From NCBI RefSeq assembly GCF_900156285.1, contig NZ_FTNC01000004.1, forward strand, positions 124,001 through 188,000: a stretch of 64,000 bases of DNA. Reading direction: 5' to 3'. Of this stretch, positions 48,239 to 61,418 are shown piece after piece. Below the pieces are notes generated by a model that saw only the letters and a list, made by a program, of their open reading frames with translations, had not been told where the DNA came from and did not search any database. Within the stretch, counting starts at the first letter, position 1. Every line of letters starts with the position of its first letter. The position numbers and the translations under genes were made by a program. Source of the DNA: Halanaerobium kushneri (GTDB lineage: Bacteria > Bacillota > Halanaerobiia > Halanaerobiales > Halanaerobiaceae).

Positions 48239-49321
48239 ATGTTTGATATTAATGATTTAGAAGAAAAACTGGATAAACTGGTAGCTAATTATAAAAAGCT
48301 GAATTCCAAGCTCAGTGATCCAGAAGTAATTAATGACAGTGATAAATATCAGAAGCTGTTAAAAAAACATGCAAAACTAAAAAAGATAGTCGATAAATAT
48401 AAAGAATATAAAGAAGCAAAAGAGGGAATTGAAGAAGCTGAAGAAATGATGGAGCTTGATGATGATCCAGAAATGCAGGCACTTTTTGAAGAAGAAATTG
48501 CAGAACTGAAACCCAAAAAAGAAAAATTGGAAGAAAGGCTTCCAATTATGCTGCTGCCTGATGACCCCAATGATGAAAAAAATGTTATTGTAGAAATTAG
48601 GGCCGGTGCCGGTGGAGATGAAGCCGCACTTTTTGCTGCTGATCTTTACAGAATGTATACCCGTTATGCAGAAGGTAGAGGTTGGAAAGTAGAAGTTATG
48701 AGTGCCAATGAATCCGGGACAGGTGGATTTAAAGAAATTATTTTTACCATTGAAGGGACAGATATCTTTAAATATCTAAAATATGAAAGTGGAGTTCACC
48801 GTGTTCAGCGGGTACCTTCAACTGAATCCAGCGGCCGGATCCATACTTCTACTGCAACTGTAGCTGTGCTGCCGGAAGCAGAAGAAGTCGATGTTGAGAT
48901 CAATACCAATGACCTGACTATTGATACCTTCCGTTCCAGTGGTCCTGGTGGTCAGAGTGTTAATACAACTGACTCTGCGATTAGAATTACTCATGAGCCA
49001 ACCGGTCTGACAGTTTCCTGCCAGGATGAGAAATCACAGCATAAAAACAAAGCTAAAGCGATGCGTATTTTACGCGCCCGCCTGCAGGAGAAAAAGGAGC
49101 AGGAAAAACAGCAGGAGAGAGCAGAAGCTCGTAAGTCTCAGGTTGGTACAGGTGACCGCAGCGAAAAAATTAGGACTTACAACTTTCCTCAGGGAAGAGT
49201 TAGTGACCACCGGATTAATCTGACTGTGCATCAGCTGGATAAAATCCTTGATGGAGATTTAGATCAGGTAATCGAGCCCCTAATTGAGGAGGATAATATC
49301 AAGAGATTGGAGAAGATCTAA
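48239..49321 (+). CDS. prfA: Peptide chain release factor 1
   Basis: Recognises UAA/UAG stop codons. The 360-residue protein has an N-terminal coiled region, the domain 2 PST tripeptide-like motif in [15 protein letters not shown] (RF1 PxT type), and the catalytic GGQ in [16 protein letters not shown] (about 232-234). The RF2-type internal frameshift does not apply. PrmC, which methylates that Gln, is encoded next. Confidence 0.96.
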   Translation: MFDINDLEEKLDKLVANYKKLNSKLSDPEVINDSDKYQKLLKKHAKLKKIVDKYKEYKEAKEGIEEAEEMMELDDDPEMQALFEEEIAELKPKKEKLEERLPIMLLPDDPNDEKNVIVEIRAGAGGDEAALFAADLYRMYTRYAEGRGWKVEVMSANESGTGGFKEIIFTIEGTDIFKYLKYESGVHRVQRVPSTESSGRIHTSTATVAVLPEAEEVDVEINTNDLTIDTFRSSGPGGQSVNTTDSAIRITHEPTGLTVSCQDEKSQHKNKAKAMRILRARLQEKKEQEKQQERAEARKSQVGTGDRSEKIRTYNFPQGRVSDHRINLTVHQLDKILDGDLDQVIEPLIEEDNIKRLEKI

Positions 49322-49322
49322 A

Positions 49323-50201
49323 ATGAATATTAAAGAACTTCTTAATCGCAGTGACCAGTTTCTGGCTGAAAGAGGAATTGAAAGTTCTCGCCTGGATGCT
49401 GAGGTGCTGATGGCTGATCTTTTGGATATGGAAAGAATTAATCTTTATGTAAAATATGATTATCCTCTAAAAAGTTCTGAAATTGACAGCTATCGAGAGA
49501 TGATCAAAAAAAGGGCTCAGAGAATGCCTGTTGCCTATATAATTGAAAAAAAGGAATTTATGTCATTAGAATTTAAAGTAGCAGAAGGGGTATTAATACC
49601 CCGTCCTGATACCGAAAATTTAGTGGAGGCAGTTATTGAATACTGTCGTAAGGCGGAACTGGAGAGTCCTCAGATTATTGATGTGGGGACCGGCAGTGGC
49701 GCGATTGCAGTTAGCCTGGCTCACTATCTTGAGAACGCTAAGGTGGTGGGAGTTGATCTTTCTCTTCAGGCTTTAAAGATTGCCCGTCAGAATATGGAAA
49801 AACATGAGTTAGCCGAGCGGATGAGTATTTTAAAAAGTGATCTGCTGGCTGAATTTATTAAAAGGGGAATTAAGGAAATTGATATTATTGTTTCTAACCC
49901 CCCTTATATTTCCGAAACTGAGATGGAAGAACTGTCTCCCGAGGTAAAAAAAGAACCGGAGACTGCTCTTAAGGCAGGAGAAAATGGCCTGGAATACTAT
50001 CGACGTTTGATTCCGGAAGCTGAAAAAGTTCTTAAAAAGGGCGGTAGATTGTTTTTAGAAATCGGTTATCGGCAGGCTGAGTCAGTAAGCAGTCTTTTTG
50101 GAGATAACTGGACAGATATAGAAGTTAAGCAAGATTATTCTAATAATGATAGAATTGTAACGGCAGTTTTAGAAAAAAGAGCTGAAAGTAAAACTAATTA
50201 A
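49323..50201 (+). CDS. prmC: Release factor glutamine N5-methyltransferase
   Basis: Methylates the GGQ glutamine of release factors. ATG 49323 follows GGAGAAG and gives MNIKELLNRSDQFL; in-frame codons from 49284 lie within prfA. The 292 residues have an N-terminal helical domain, motif I DVGTGSGAIAVSLA (about 120-133) and catalytic NPPY (SNPPYISETEM, about 188-191). It directly follows its substrate gene. Confidence 0.95.
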   Translation: MNIKELLNRSDQFLAERGIESSRLDAEVLMADLLDMERINLYVKYDYPLKSSEIDSYREMIKKRAQRMPVAYIIEKKEFMSLEFKVAEGVLIPRPDTENLVEAVIEYCRKAELESPQIIDVGTGSGAIAVSLAHYLENAKVVGVDLSLQALKIARQNMEKHELAERMSILKSDLLAEFIKRGIKEIDIIVSNPPYISETEMEELSPEVKKEPETALKAGENGLEYYRRLIPEAEKVLKKGGRLFLEIGYRQAESVSSLFGDNWTDIEVKQDYSNNDRIVTAVLEKRAESKTN

Positions 50202-50245
50202 ATTTAAGTTTTAGAGCTATTTTAAGTCGGGGTCGGGTGAAAGTG

Positions 50246-51379
50246 ATGGGTTATAAAACAAAGATTAAAAAAACCGAATATCAGACTAAATTTCAGCAGC
50301 AGGATATCAAAAAACTGGCACTTGATTTAAAATTACGCTCAGATTTAAAGAGTGACCAGGCTGTAATTGAAGCGGCAGAGCTCTTAAAAGAGGGAGAAAT
50401 AGTGGCCCTGCCAACCGAAACTGTCTATGGACTGGCGGCTGATGCTTTAAATCCTGAAGCTGTAAAAAAAATATTTAAAGCCAAAGGGCGACCACAGGAT
50501 AACCCGCTGATTGTACATATTGCTGATCAATCACAGCTTGAGCAGCTTACAGCAGGCAAAATATCGACAAAAGCTAGAAAATTAATGCAGAGATTCTGGC
50601 CCGGGCCGCTGACTATTATTTTCCCCAAAAAAGAGGAAGTTCCGGAGACAACCTCTGCCGGCCTGGAGACTATTGCTGTTAGGATGCCGGCCCATCCTCT
50701 GATGCTGGCTGTAATTGAGAGTTCCGGACTAACTCTGGCTGCTCCCAGCGCAAACACCTCCGGTTTTCCCAGTCCGACCAGAGCTGAACATGTTTATAAT
50801 GATTTAAAAGGAAAAATACCGCTGATTCTGGATGGGGGCTTTTGTCATTTCGGAGTGGAATCAACCGTGATTGATCTGAGTGGAGATCAGGTTCGGGTTT
50901 TAAGACCAGGTGGAATCAGTCGGGAAGAAATTTCTCGATTTTTAGAAGAAGAAGTTATTCTGGCAGCTGAGCTGAAAAATGATAAAGTTCTTTCTCCAGG
51001 GATGAAATATCGTCATTATGCACCGGAGAAGAAATTATATACTTTTAATTTTGCAGATAGGATTTCGGTTTTAAATCAGGCTTTAAAAAGGGCTGAAAAT
51101 ACCAGGATTGCTATTATAACTGCCAGAGAGAGTGAAATTGATACTGGCAAGCTACCAGATAAAAATATAAAGATTTTGCGGGTTTTTGATCATAAGGCAC
51201 CAGAAGAACTGGCCCAAAAACTATTTGATTTATTGAGGAAAATGGATGCAGATCAGAGTATAGAGGAAATTTATATTGAAGAACTGGATCGAGCAGGTAT
51301 AGGAGAAGCAGTTATGAACAGGATTTACAAAGCTGCAGCTGCCGATCAATATTCTCAGCCAGGAGGTGGAGACAATTAA
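50246..51379 (+). CDS. tsaC: L-threonylcarbamoyladenylate synthase (Sua5/YwlC type)
   Basis: Makes the TC-AMP intermediate for t6A37 in tRNA. It is 377 residues from ATG 50246 (GTG 50237 is an alternative). The YrdC domain (about 45-235) has LKEGEIVALPTETVYGLAADA, KAKGRPQDNPLIVHI, RMPAHPLM and SANTSGFPSPT. A C-terminal Sua5 domain follows, beginning near LSPGMKYRHYAPEKKL. The N-terminus is about 25 residues longer than usual. Confidence 0.93.
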   Translation: MGYKTKIKKTEYQTKFQQQDIKKLALDLKLRSDLKSDQAVIEAAELLKEGEIVALPTETVYGLAADALNPEAVKKIFKAKGRPQDNPLIVHIADQSQLEQLTAGKISTKARKLMQRFWPGPLTIIFPKKEEVPETTSAGLETIAVRMPAHPLMLAVIESSGLTLAAPSANTSGFPSPTRAEHVYNDLKGKIPLILDGGFCHFGVESTVIDLSGDQVRVLRPGGISREEISRFLEEEVILAAELKNDKVLSPGMKYRHYAPEKKLYTFNFADRISVLNQALKRAENTRIAIITARESEIDTGKLPDKNIKILRVFDHKAPEELAQKLFDLLRKMDADQSIEEIYIEELDRAGIGEAVMNRIYKAAAADQYSQPGGGDN

Positions 51380-51863
51380 AAGAATTTTATTTGTTTGCAC
51401 AGGAAACACTTGTAGGAGTCCGATGGCAGAATATCTATTAAAAGAATTAATAGCTGAAAAAGAAGAGTTAAAAGCCAAAAATTGGGAGGTTCTTTCAGCT
51501 GGTATTTCGGCAGTTAAAGGGGCTGATGCCAATGAGAAAGCCAGTACTGTGATGGCAGAATTAAATATCGATCTGGCAGAACATAGTTCCCACAATATCG
51601 AAGATATTGAGCTTACCCGGGAAGACTTAATTATTACGATGACCCGGAAACACAGCCGGGCTCTGGTGCTTAAACATCCTGATCTGGCTGATAAGATTTT
51701 CACGTTAAAAGAATTAAGTGAGCTGGATGCTGAATCAAGAGATATTCAGGATCCTTTTGGTCTATCCGAAGCAGTTTATCGGGAGACAAGAGATGAAATA
51801 AGAGATAATTTAAAGGCCTTACTGGAAAAACTAAAGAATTTTGAGCTGATTGAGGAGGACTAA
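51375..51863 (+). CDS. ywlE: Low-molecular-weight phosphatase, YwlE-like (protein arginine phosphatase type)
   Basis: 162 residues reading from ATT 51375: MKRILFVCTGNTCRSPMAE. The catalytic Cys8 sits in CTGNTCRSP. Thr12, rather than Ile, is the residue that selects phosphoarginine in Bacillus YwlE. The general acid Asp lies in DIQDPFG. GTG 51366, the only canonical start, lies inside the AGGAGG ribosome site, whereas ATT is 8 nt beyond it. tsaC-ywlE order is as in Bacilli. No mcsB/clpC is in the window. Confidence 0.88.
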   Translation: MKRILFVCTGNTCRSPMAEYLLKELIAEKEELKAKNWEVLSAGISAVKGADANEKASTVMAELNIDLAEHSSHNIEDIELTREDLIITMTRKHSRALVLKHPDLADKIFTLKELSELDAESRDIQDPFGLSEAVYRETRDEIRDNLKALLEKLKNFELIEED

Positions 51864-51907
51864 GCCTCTTTAAGTAGAATAATATTAATATGAAGGGAGT
51901 AATAACT

Positions 51908-52537
51908 TTGAGTGAATTACATGTAATGGATCATCCGCTAATAAGACACAAAGTTGCAATAATGAGGGATAAAAATACTGGACCTAAAGAATTTAGAGAG
52001 CTTGCTGATGAGGTGGCAACTCTAATGGCCTATGAGGTAACAAGAGATATGCCCTTAGAAGATGTAGAAATTGAAACTCCAATAACTAAAGGAAAGTTTA
52101 AAATGATTGCCGGTAAAAAACTGGGAGTTGTTCCTATTTTAAGAGCTGGACTGGGAATGCTGGATGGTGTTTTAAAATTGATTCCCGCTGCCCGGGTTGG
52201 TCATATTGGTTTATATAGAGATCCTGAGACTTTAGAGGCCGTAGAATACTACTGTAAACTGCCGACTGATGTTGAGGAAAGAGATTTGCTGGTTGTAGAT
52301 CCTATGCTGGCTACAGGTAATACTGCTATGGAAGCTATTAAATTTATTAAAGAAAGAAATCCACGCAGCATTAAATTAATGGTTTTAGTTGCAGCTCCAG
52401 AAGGAGTTAAAAAAATTCAGGATGCACATCCGGATATTGATATCTGGACAGGTGCTCTGGATGAGAAATTAAATGATCATGCTTATATTGTTCCCGGCCT
52501 TGGTGATGCAGGAGATAGACTTTACGGTACAAAATAA
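51908..52537 (+). CDS. upp: Uracil phosphoribosyltransferase
   Basis: Salvages uracil to UMP using PRPP. TTG 51908 is preferred: AAGGGAG is 8 nt upstream and the protein becomes [15 protein letters not shown] (209 residues, standard). ATG 51890 lies before that site. Motifs are [12 protein letters not shown], the PRPP loop [12 protein letters not shown] (about 128-139) and [12 protein letters not shown]. Confidence 0.96.
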   Translation: MSELHVMDHPLIRHKVAIMRDKNTGPKEFRELADEVATLMAYEVTRDMPLEDVEIETPITKGKFKMIAGKKLGVVPILRAGLGMLDGVLKLIPAARVGHIGLYRDPETLEAVEYYCKLPTDVEERDLLVVDPMLATGNTAMEAIKFIKERNPRSIKLMVLVAAPEGVKKIQDAHPDIDIWTGALDEKLNDHAYIVPGLGDAGDRLYGTK

Positions 52538-52559
52538 AAAAGAAATGGAGGTAAGATAA

Positions 52560-53600
52560 TTGCTATATCTGGCTGCTTTTATAATTACTTTAATATTATC
52601 TCTGGCCATAACTCCGGTTGTTATTAAACTGGCACATAAATTTGGTTTTATTGATCGGCCTGGAGAAAGAAAAATAAATACAAAGATTATTGCTACTGCA
52701 GGTGGAACAGCAATTTATCTTGCTTTTATGATTCCGCTCCGCTTTTTTCTGCCTCCCAATCAAACAATTAAAGGAATTATAATTGGTGGCAGTTTTATGC
52801 TGATCTTAGGTTTGCTGGATGATAAATTTGAAATTTCTGCTCCACTAAAGTTTTTTGGCCAGATAATTGGGGCTCTGATTTTAATTTACTATGGTGTTAA
52901 AATTAACTTTATTACCAATCCTTTTGGTGGTTTTATTTATCTGGGCGTCTATGCGATTCCTTTTACAGTGTTCTGGATTGTCAGTATTATTAATACCATT
53001 AATTTAATTGATGGTCTTGATGGACTGGCGGCTGGAGTTTCAATTATTGCAGTTTTAACTTTGTTTGCAGTTGCTCTGCAGGAGAATCAGCTTGTAGCAC
53101 CGATGCTGGCTGTCTTACTGGCCGGCAGCTGTCTGGGTTTTTTAAAATACAATTTTAATCCCGCTCAGATTTTTATGGGAGATACGGGTTCCATGTTTAT
53201 TGGTTATATTATAGCAGCTGTTTCGATTACCGGAGCACTTAAGAGTGCAGCGGCAGTAACTATATTTGTACCAATGCTGGCTCTGGCAATACCGATTCTG
53301 GATACAACTTTTGCGATCATCCGCAGGATTTTTAATGATCGTCCAATTGGAGAAGCAGATCATGGACATATTCATCATCGACTGCTGGCAATCGGGATGA
53401 ATCAGCGCCAGGCTGTTATTTCAGTGTATATTATTAGTGCAATTTTAGGAACCATAGCTTTTGTTATTAATGGAATTAAATTTGATCATGCTTTAATTAT
53501 TTTTACTTCAGTTATTTTAATAATTATCTATGGAGCCAAGAGGCTCGGCATTTTTTCTGTGGAATTACCACAGGAGGGTTGTTCACTGGAAGATAGCTAA
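52560..53600 (+). CDS. Polyprenyl-phosphate glycosyl-1-phosphate transferase (WecA/TagO family)
   Basis: A membrane enzyme, 346 residues and about 10-11 TM helices. It transfers a sugar-1-phosphate, usually GlcNAc, to undecaprenyl phosphate to start wall polymer or O-antigen synthesis. Motifs are LGLLDDKFE (about 94-102, DD pair), NLIDGLDGLAAG, NFNPAQIFMGDTGSMFIGY, and the HIHHRLL loop of the WecA branch. TTG start after GGAGGT. The product polymer cannot be told; the genus envelope type matters. Confidence 0.92.
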   Translation: MLYLAAFIITLILSLAITPVVIKLAHKFGFIDRPGERKINTKIIATAGGTAIYLAFMIPLRFFLPPNQTIKGIIIGGSFMLILGLLDDKFEISAPLKFFGQIIGALILIYYGVKINFITNPFGGFIYLGVYAIPFTVFWIVSIINTINLIDGLDGLAAGVSIIAVLTLFAVALQENQLVAPMLAVLLAGSCLGFLKYNFNPAQIFMGDTGSMFIGYIIAAVSITGALKSAAAVTIFVPMLALAIPILDTTFAIIRRIFNDRPIGEADHGHIHHRLLAIGMNQRQAVISVYIISAILGTIAFVINGIKFDHALIIFTSVILIIIYGAKRLGIFSVELPQEGCSLEDS

Positions 53601-53679
53601 TGGTTTTTGCTCTGGTTTTAAAAAATTGTAGAGCATTCAAAAATTTGTTATTTTTGAGACTTTGTTGTTTATTTCACAT

Positions 53680-53709
53680 TTGAGCTTGCAACTTGAGTTT
53701 TTATATAAT
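53680..53709 (+). promoter_or_regulatory. atp operon promoter
   Basis: -35 TTGAGC (53680-53685), 18-nt spacer, -10 TATAAT (53704-53709), about 27 nt before atpZ. Confidence 0.65.
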
Positions 53710-53735
53710 AAAATATTACAAAGGTAAGATTAAAA

Positions 53736-53957
53736 ATGGATAATAAAGATTGGCGTCAGATTATGAGAGGTCTTTCACTGCTAACAGAAGTTGGTTTAAT
53801 GATAGTTGTTTCGGCCGGGATTGGTTTTGGTGCCGGTTATTTAGTAGACAGTCTTTTAGGTTTTGAGCTTTTTTTTAAAATTTCCGGTCTGCTTGTTGGT
53901 CTGGCAGCTGGTTTTTATTCTGTATATAAACTTTTAATTTCAACTTTTGAGGATTAA
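53736..53957 (+). CDS. atpZ: AtpZ/AtpI-like small membrane protein
   Basis: 73 residues with two TM helices (about 16-37 and 45-66). It shows the family glycine pattern GIGFGAGYLVDSLLG and a C-terminal FYSVYKLL. AtpZ is often the first gene of Firmicutes and anaerobe atp operons and has been linked to Mg2+/Ca2+ supply or c-ring assembly. An AtpI-like gene also occurs further down the operon. Confidence 0.85.
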   Translation: MDNKDWRQIMRGLSLLTEVGLMIVVSAGIGFGAGYLVDSLLGFELFFKISGLLVGLAAGFYSVYKLLISTFED

Positions 53958-54062
53958 ATAAAGATTGTTTTCTGATTATTTTGTTCTTTTTTAATTAAAT
54001 TCTATTTCCAATTTATTTTATGCTTTGATTTTTATACTATTTTTTGGAGAGGAGGAAGCATT

Positions 54063-54722
54063 TTGAATCCAGGTCCACAGATACAATTTTATCTATTTGG
54101 TAAAGAATATCTTCCAGTAACTGATACCCTGCTTGTTGGCTGGCTTTCTGTAATTATTATTTTAATTCTGGCTAAATACTTAACATCTAATTTGAGTATT
54201 AGACCAGAAGGAAAACAGAATGTTGCAGAAATGATTGTAGAATTAATCTACAAACAAATTGAGCCGATGCTGCCGGGAGAAGGATGGAGGTTTCTTCCTT
54301 TTATAGCCACTATTTTTATTTATGTGGGTTTTAGTAACCTGATTGGCCTTGTGCCCGGACTGCCCAGTCCTACTGGTGATTTAAATACTACCTTAGGGCT
54401 TGCTTTAGTAGTTTTTGTAGTAGTCCAGTATGAGGGAATGAGAGAATATGGTGTCTGGGGTTATATTAAAGGATTTGCTGAGCCGGTAATTTTCTTACTA
54501 CCAATTAATGTGATTGGTGAGCTGGCAAAACCAATTTCTCACTCTTTCCGTCTTTTTGGAAATATAGTTGGTGGTGGGATTATCATTACCCTAATTTATC
54601 AGGCGGCTCCGCCACTGGTACCTGTTCCCTTACATGCCTGGTTTGACTTTTTTGTAGGAATGATTCAGGCCTTAATCTTTGGGATGGTAGCAATTGCTTA
54701 TATTTCTGTTGCCAAGTCTTAG
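54063..54722 (+). CDS. atpB: ATP synthase F0 subunit a
   Basis: Stator membrane subunit forming the ion half-channels. The 219-residue protein has five to six TM helices; the essential Arg is in SHSFRLFGNIVGGG (about 163). It starts at TTG 54063 after GAGGAGG. It lies 24 nt before the first c-subunit gene. Confidence 0.95.
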   Translation: MNPGPQIQFYLFGKEYLPVTDTLLVGWLSVIIILILAKYLTSNLSIRPEGKQNVAEMIVELIYKQIEPMLPGEGWRFLPFIATIFIYVGFSNLIGLVPGLPSPTGDLNTTLGLALVVFVVVQYEGMREYGVWGYIKGFAEPVIFLLPINVIGELAKPISHSFRLFGNIVGGGIIITLIYQAAPPLVPVPLHAWFDFFVGMIQALIFGMVAIAYISVAKS

Positions 54723-54725
54723 TAG

Positions 54726-55004
<279 letters not shown>

Positions 55005-55107
55005 TTTAAAGTCATTTTTATAAGATTATTAATTTAAGTTGTTTTTAATTCTTAAAAGAAGCAGAGATTTTTGCTGGTTTACAGCAGAATCTACAGAGGA
55101 GTTTTAA

Positions 55108-55515
55108 ATGAAGGATATCAATGATCCCCAAAAAGTTCAGATAAAAATCTTAAAGATAACTTATTTATTTTCCTTATTTCCAATTATTTCATCACTAATA
55201 GCAGGAGAATATGATATTTTATTTGGATTTATCTTTGGGCTTGTAATAGCTACTCTTCTTTTAAGATTAAAATATAATAACATAATTAGGGCATTGAGTA
55301 TGGAAGAAGAATCAGCAGAAAAATTTATAAGAAATAGATATTTTATAGAATATGCCCTCTATTTTGCAGTGCTTTTTAGTGCAGCCAGAAATGCCAATTT
55401 GGACTTTCTTGCTGCGGCAGTAGGACTATTTATGATAAAATTTGTGGTCATACTGTGGTCAGTTGTTGATTTATTAAAGGATACTTTTCAAAGTAAATTT
55501 GATGAGTATAAATAA
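55108..55515 (+). CDS. atpI: ATP synthase subunit I (AtpI)-like protein
   Basis: 135 residues with four hydrophobic segments (about 15-30, 35-52, 74-92, 96-118), the layout of the UncI/AtpI family that assists c-ring assembly. Its position between two c-subunit genes is unusual; AtpI normally heads the operon. AGAGGAG precedes the ATG. Family assignment is by topology and context only. Confidence 0.72.
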   Translation: MKDINDPQKVQIKILKITYLFSLFPIISSLIAGEYDILFGFIFGLVIATLLLRLKYNNIIRALSMEEESAEKFIRNRYFIEYALYFAVLFSAARNANLDFLAAAVGLFMIKFVVILWSVVDLLKDTFQSKFDEYK

Positions 55516-55531
55516 GATTTTTGTTTTTTAA

Positions 55532-55810
<279 letters not shown>

Positions 55811-55823
55811 TTGAGACTAAATT

Positions 55824-55895
55824 AAGTCGGGAGAGCGATCTCCTGACTTAATAGTACTTGCTATATAATGACTATTTTCCCATCCTCATGATGGG
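55824..55895 (+). promoter_or_regulatory. Two hairpins between atpE and atpF
   Basis: AAGTCGGGAGA/TCTCCTGACTT (55824-55834/55839-55849, loop GCGA) is an 11-bp stem with one G-U pair. CCCATC-CTCAT-GATGGG lies at 55879-55895. Neither has a T run. They may mark mRNA processing or stabilise the upstream c-subunit message, of which many copies are needed. Confidence 0.5.
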
Positions 55896-55924
55896 TAATT
55901 ATATTTCAGGAGGTGAATGTACTC

Positions 55925-56425
55925 TTGGTTAATATTAATACTACAATGTTGTGGCAATTAGTTAACTTCTTTATTCTTCTTTTCTTACTGCGTAAGTTTC
56001 TTTACTCACCAATCAAAGATATGCTTGATAAAAGAGCAGCTCAGATTAACGGTGATTTAGATGATGCCGAAGCTCGCAGAGAAGAAGCAGAAGAATTGAA
56101 GGCCGAATATGAGCAGAAACTAAAAAACGCTCGTAGTGAGGCCCAGGAAATTGTAGATAATGCAGAAAGTAGAGCCAATAAAAAGGCTAAAGATATTATA
56201 AATAAAGCGGAAGAAAGAGCTGAGAATTTAAAGGCCAAGAAATTAGAAGAAATTGAACAGGCCAAAAAGGAAGCTGCAGCTGAACTTAGAGACAGCATTG
56301 CTGATTATACAGTTCTGGCAGCTAACAGACTAATCCAGGAGCAGTTAGACGAAGACAAACATCAGCAGATGATTATGGACTTTATAGATCAGCTGGATGA
56401 AGAGAAACTGGGTGAGCTGCAATGA
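55925..56425 (+). CDS. atpF: ATP synthase F0 subunit b
   Basis: 166 residues: one N-terminal TM helix (about 6-24), then a long Glu/Lys/Ala-rich coiled coil forming the peripheral stalk. TTG 55925 is preferred over GTG 55913, which lies inside the AGGAGGTG ribosome site. It ends with a four-base overlap with atpH. Confidence 0.94.
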   Translation: MVNINTTMLWQLVNFFILLFLLRKFLYSPIKDMLDKRAAQINGDLDDAEARREEAEELKAEYEQKLKNARSEAQEIVDNAESRANKKAKDIINKAEERAENLKAKKLEEIEQAKKEAAAELRDSIADYTVLAANRLIQEQLDEDKHQQMIMDFIDQLDEEKLGELQ

Positions 56426-56982
56426 GAAATGAGGTAGCTTCTAAGTACAGTCGCGCTCTTTTTGAACTGGGTAAAGATCATGATAACCTTTTAAATTTAA
56501 AATCAGACCTGGACGAGTTCTGGCAGCTGGTATTGGAAAATGAGGATTTAAATGAACTTCTTTTCCACCAGCGAATCATGCCCGAAGACAAAAAGAGAAC
56601 ACTGGATAAAATTTTTGCTGACGAATTAAATCAGGATATCTTAAACTTTCTTTTTATTCTAATTGATAAAAGGAGAGAATTTTTTCTGGAATCAATAATT
56701 AAAGAATTCAATTCTCTTGTAGATGATGCCGAAAGTATCCTGCATGTTGAGGTAACATCAGCTGTTGAGTTAAAGAGCTCAATTCTTGATAAATTAAAAG
56801 CAAAATTAGATTCACTGTTAGATTATAATATTCAGATTGAAAATAAAGTAGATGAAGAAATCATTGCTGGTATTGTTCTAAAAATTGAAGATTATATAAT
56901 TGATGGCAGTCTGCGTAATGAGTTAAGTTCATTAAAGCAGAAACTTAAAGCGATTCCAGTAAGTAAGTTAGGGGTGAATTAA
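56422..56982 (+). CDS. atpH: ATP synthase F1 subunit delta
   Basis: 186 residues. It is all-helical at the N-terminus ([19 protein letters not shown]), with the OSCP-type C-terminal [21 protein letters not shown]. It connects the b stalk to the F1 head. It overlaps atpF (ATGA). Confidence 0.94.
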   Translation: MRNEVASKYSRALFELGKDHDNLLNLKSDLDEFWQLVLENEDLNELLFHQRIMPEDKKRTLDKIFADELNQDILNFLFILIDKRREFFLESIIKEFNSLVDDAESILHVEVTSAVELKSSILDKLKAKLDSLLDYNIQIENKVDEEIIAGIVLKIEDYIIDGSLRNELSSLKQKLKAIPVSKLGVN

Positions 56983-56983
56983 T

Positions 56984-58564
56984 TTGAAACTGAGACCTGA
57001 AGAAATAAGTTCTATTATCAAAAAAGAAATAGAAAATTACGGACAAAAATTAGAATCCGTGGGTGTCGGTACCGTCCTGGATGTTGGTGATGGTATTGCC
57101 CATGTTTATGGTTTAAAAGATGCTATGGCTGGAGAATTATTGGAATTTCCCAATGAAGTATTCGGTATGGCTTTGAACTTAGAGGAAGATAATATCGGGG
57201 TTGTTTTACTCGGTGATGAAACATTAATTGAAGAGGGTGATGATGTAAAGCGCACCGGTCGTGTGGTCGAGGTTCCAGTTGGAGAAGCTCTTTTAGGTAG
57301 AGTTGTTAATCCACTTGGACAGCCGCTTGATGGTAAAGGCGCTATTGATAGTGATACATACCGCCCGGTAGAATCTGAGGCACCTGGTGTTGTTGATCGT
57401 CAGCCTGTAGAAGTACCTTTGCAGACCGGTTTAAAATCAATTGATGCGATGACTCCAATTGGTAGAGGCCAGCGTGAGTTAATCATTGGTGACCGTCAGA
57501 CCGGTAAAACTGCAATTGGTATTGATACTATTATTAATCAGAAAGATAATGATGTAATCTGTATTTATGTAGCTATTGGTCAGAAAAACTCAACTGTAGC
57601 TCAGCTTACAGAAAGATTGAGAGAAGAGGGAGCAATGGATTACACTATTGTAGTTTCTGCTACTGCCAGTGAACCAGCTCCGATCAGATATATTGCACCT
57701 TATGCCGGCTGTGCTATGGGTGAGCATTTTATGTACGAAGATGATAAAGATGTACTGGTTATTTACGATGATCTTTCCAAACATGCGGTAGCCTATCGTT
57801 CCATGTCACTTCTTTTAAGAAGACCGCCTGGACGTGAAGCCTATCCTGGTGATGTATTCTATCTTCACTCACGTTTATTAGAGCGTGCTGCTAAATTGAA
57901 TGATGATCTTGGTGGAGGTTCCTTAACAGCTCTGCCAATCATTGAAACTCAGGCTGGCGATGTTTCCGCTTACATTCCTACCAACGTAATTTCTATCACT
58001 GATGGTCAGATTTATCTGGAGAGTGAATTATTCTTCTCTGGGGTTAGACCGGCAGTTAACGTAGGTATTTCTGTATCTCGTGTTGGTGGTAATGCTCAGA
58101 TTAAAGCAATGAAAGATGTTGCCGGTACACTGCGTCTTGACTTATCTCAGTATCGTGAACTTGAGGCTTTCTCACAGTTTGGATCTGACCTTGATAAATC
58201 AACCCAGCAAAAACTTGCGCGTGGGGAAAGAATTGTAGAGATTTTAAAACAGGATCAGTACTCTCCAATGCCGGTAGAAGAACAGGTAATTATCATTTAT
58301 ACTGTAACCAATGGTCATTTAGATGATCTCCCGGTTGATAATTTAGGCCGCTTTGAAGAAGAGTATTTAAACTTTGTAGACAGCAATTATGCTGAAGTTA
58401 AAGAAGAAATTGTTGAATCCGGAAAATTATCTGATGAGCTTAAAGAAAAATTAGATGAGATGGTTAAAGAGTTTAAAGATATGTTCCAGGTTCAGGAAAA
58501 CACTATTGTAGATATGGATTCTGACGAATCTGATACCGAAGCAGAGGAAGCTGAGGTGAAATAA
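56984..58564 (+). CDS. atpA: ATP synthase F1 subunit alpha
   Basis: 526 residues, TTG start. Walker [14 protein letters not shown] (about 169-181), [13 protein letters not shown] and the arginine-finger region are present. The C-terminus has an acidic tail ([17 protein letters not shown]) not usual in the family and consistent with a salt-adapted proteome. Confidence 0.97.
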   Translation: MKLRPEEISSIIKKEIENYGQKLESVGVGTVLDVGDGIAHVYGLKDAMAGELLEFPNEVFGMALNLEEDNIGVVLLGDETLIEEGDDVKRTGRVVEVPVGEALLGRVVNPLGQPLDGKGAIDSDTYRPVESEAPGVVDRQPVEVPLQTGLKSIDAMTPIGRGQRELIIGDRQTGKTAIGIDTIINQKDNDVICIYVAIGQKNSTVAQLTERLREEGAMDYTIVVSATASEPAPIRYIAPYAGCAMGEHFMYEDDKDVLVIYDDLSKHAVAYRSMSLLLRRPPGREAYPGDVFYLHSRLLERAAKLNDDLGGGSLTALPIIETQAGDVSAYIPTNVISITDGQIYLESELFFSGVRPAVNVGISVSRVGGNAQIKAMKDVAGTLRLDLSQYRELEAFSQFGSDLDKSTQQKLARGERIVEILKQDQYSPMPVEEQVIIIYTVTNGHLDDLPVDNLGRFEEEYLNFVDSNYAEVKEEIVESGKLSDELKEKLDEMVKEFKDMFQVQENTIVDMDSDESDTEAEEAEVK

Positions 58565-58566
58565 CA

Positions 58567-60911
<2,345 letters not shown>

Positions 60912-60914
60912 CCA

Positions 60915-61346
60915 ATGGCTGCTGCACCAAAAATTCAGCTAGATGTAGTAACCCCTGAGAAATTAGTTTATAGTGAACAGGTTGATTTAATCGAGGGGCC
61001 TGCCATTGATGGTTTGATAGGTATTCTGCCTGACCATGCACCTCTTGTGACAGCAATGCAGATTGGTGTTGTGAGAGTTGTTAAAGGAGGAGAAGAAATT
61101 CAGATAGCTATCAGTGAAGGTTTTATGGAAGTTCAGCCTGACCAGATAAATCTGGTTGTGAGAACTGCCGAACTGCCGGAGGAAATTGATGTTGAGCGAG
61201 CTGAAGCCGCTCGTGATCGCGCCGAAGCCAAACTGGAAAAAGATCGTGAAAATGTCGATTTTGCTCGTGCAGAAGCCGCCTATGATCGAGCCCTGGCTCG
61301 TCTAAAGGCAGCCGGACATCATGACCATGGTTATGATCGGATATAA
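60915..61346 (+). CDS. atpC: ATP synthase F1 subunit epsilon
   Basis: 143 residues: N-terminal beta sandwich ([38 protein letters not shown]) and a C-terminal helical hairpin ([38 protein letters not shown]). It is the last gene of the atp operon. Confidence 0.96.
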   Translation: MAAAPKIQLDVVTPEKLVYSEQVDLIEGPAIDGLIGILPDHAPLVTAMQIGVVRVVKGGEEIQIAISEGFMEVQPDQINLVVRTAELPEEIDVERAEAARDRAEAKLEKDRENVDFARAEAAYDRALARLKAAGHHDHGYDRI

Positions 61347-61352
61347 AACTAA

Positions 61353-61398
61353 AACATACATGCACTACATGCACCGTGAACCACCCGATTTTTGTCGA
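61353..61398 (+). repeat. Dispersed repeat, copy E (ACCACCCGA variant)
   Basis: Contains GCACCGTGAACCACCCGA (61371-61388), then TTTTTGTCG. The left half of the core is degenerate. The right half forms one arm of the atp operon terminator. It faces copy F, with the minus-strand tetR pair between them. Confidence 0.65.
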
Positions 61399-61418
61399 AA
61401 AAAGTCGGGTGGTTTTTA
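61379..61418 (+). terminator. atp operon terminator
   Basis: AACCACCCGA (61379-61388) pairs perfectly with TCGGGTGGTT (61405-61414) and is followed by TTTATT. The left arm is part of repeat copy E. Confidence 0.88.

Noticed and set aside
48904-48980. RF2-type programmed frameshift
   Set aside because: The gene is prfA (RF1-type motif, uninterrupted frame), not prfB.
51230-51703. 157-codon open frame antisense to tsaC/ywlE
   Set aside because: Covers two well-supported genes on the other strand and has no recognisable domain.
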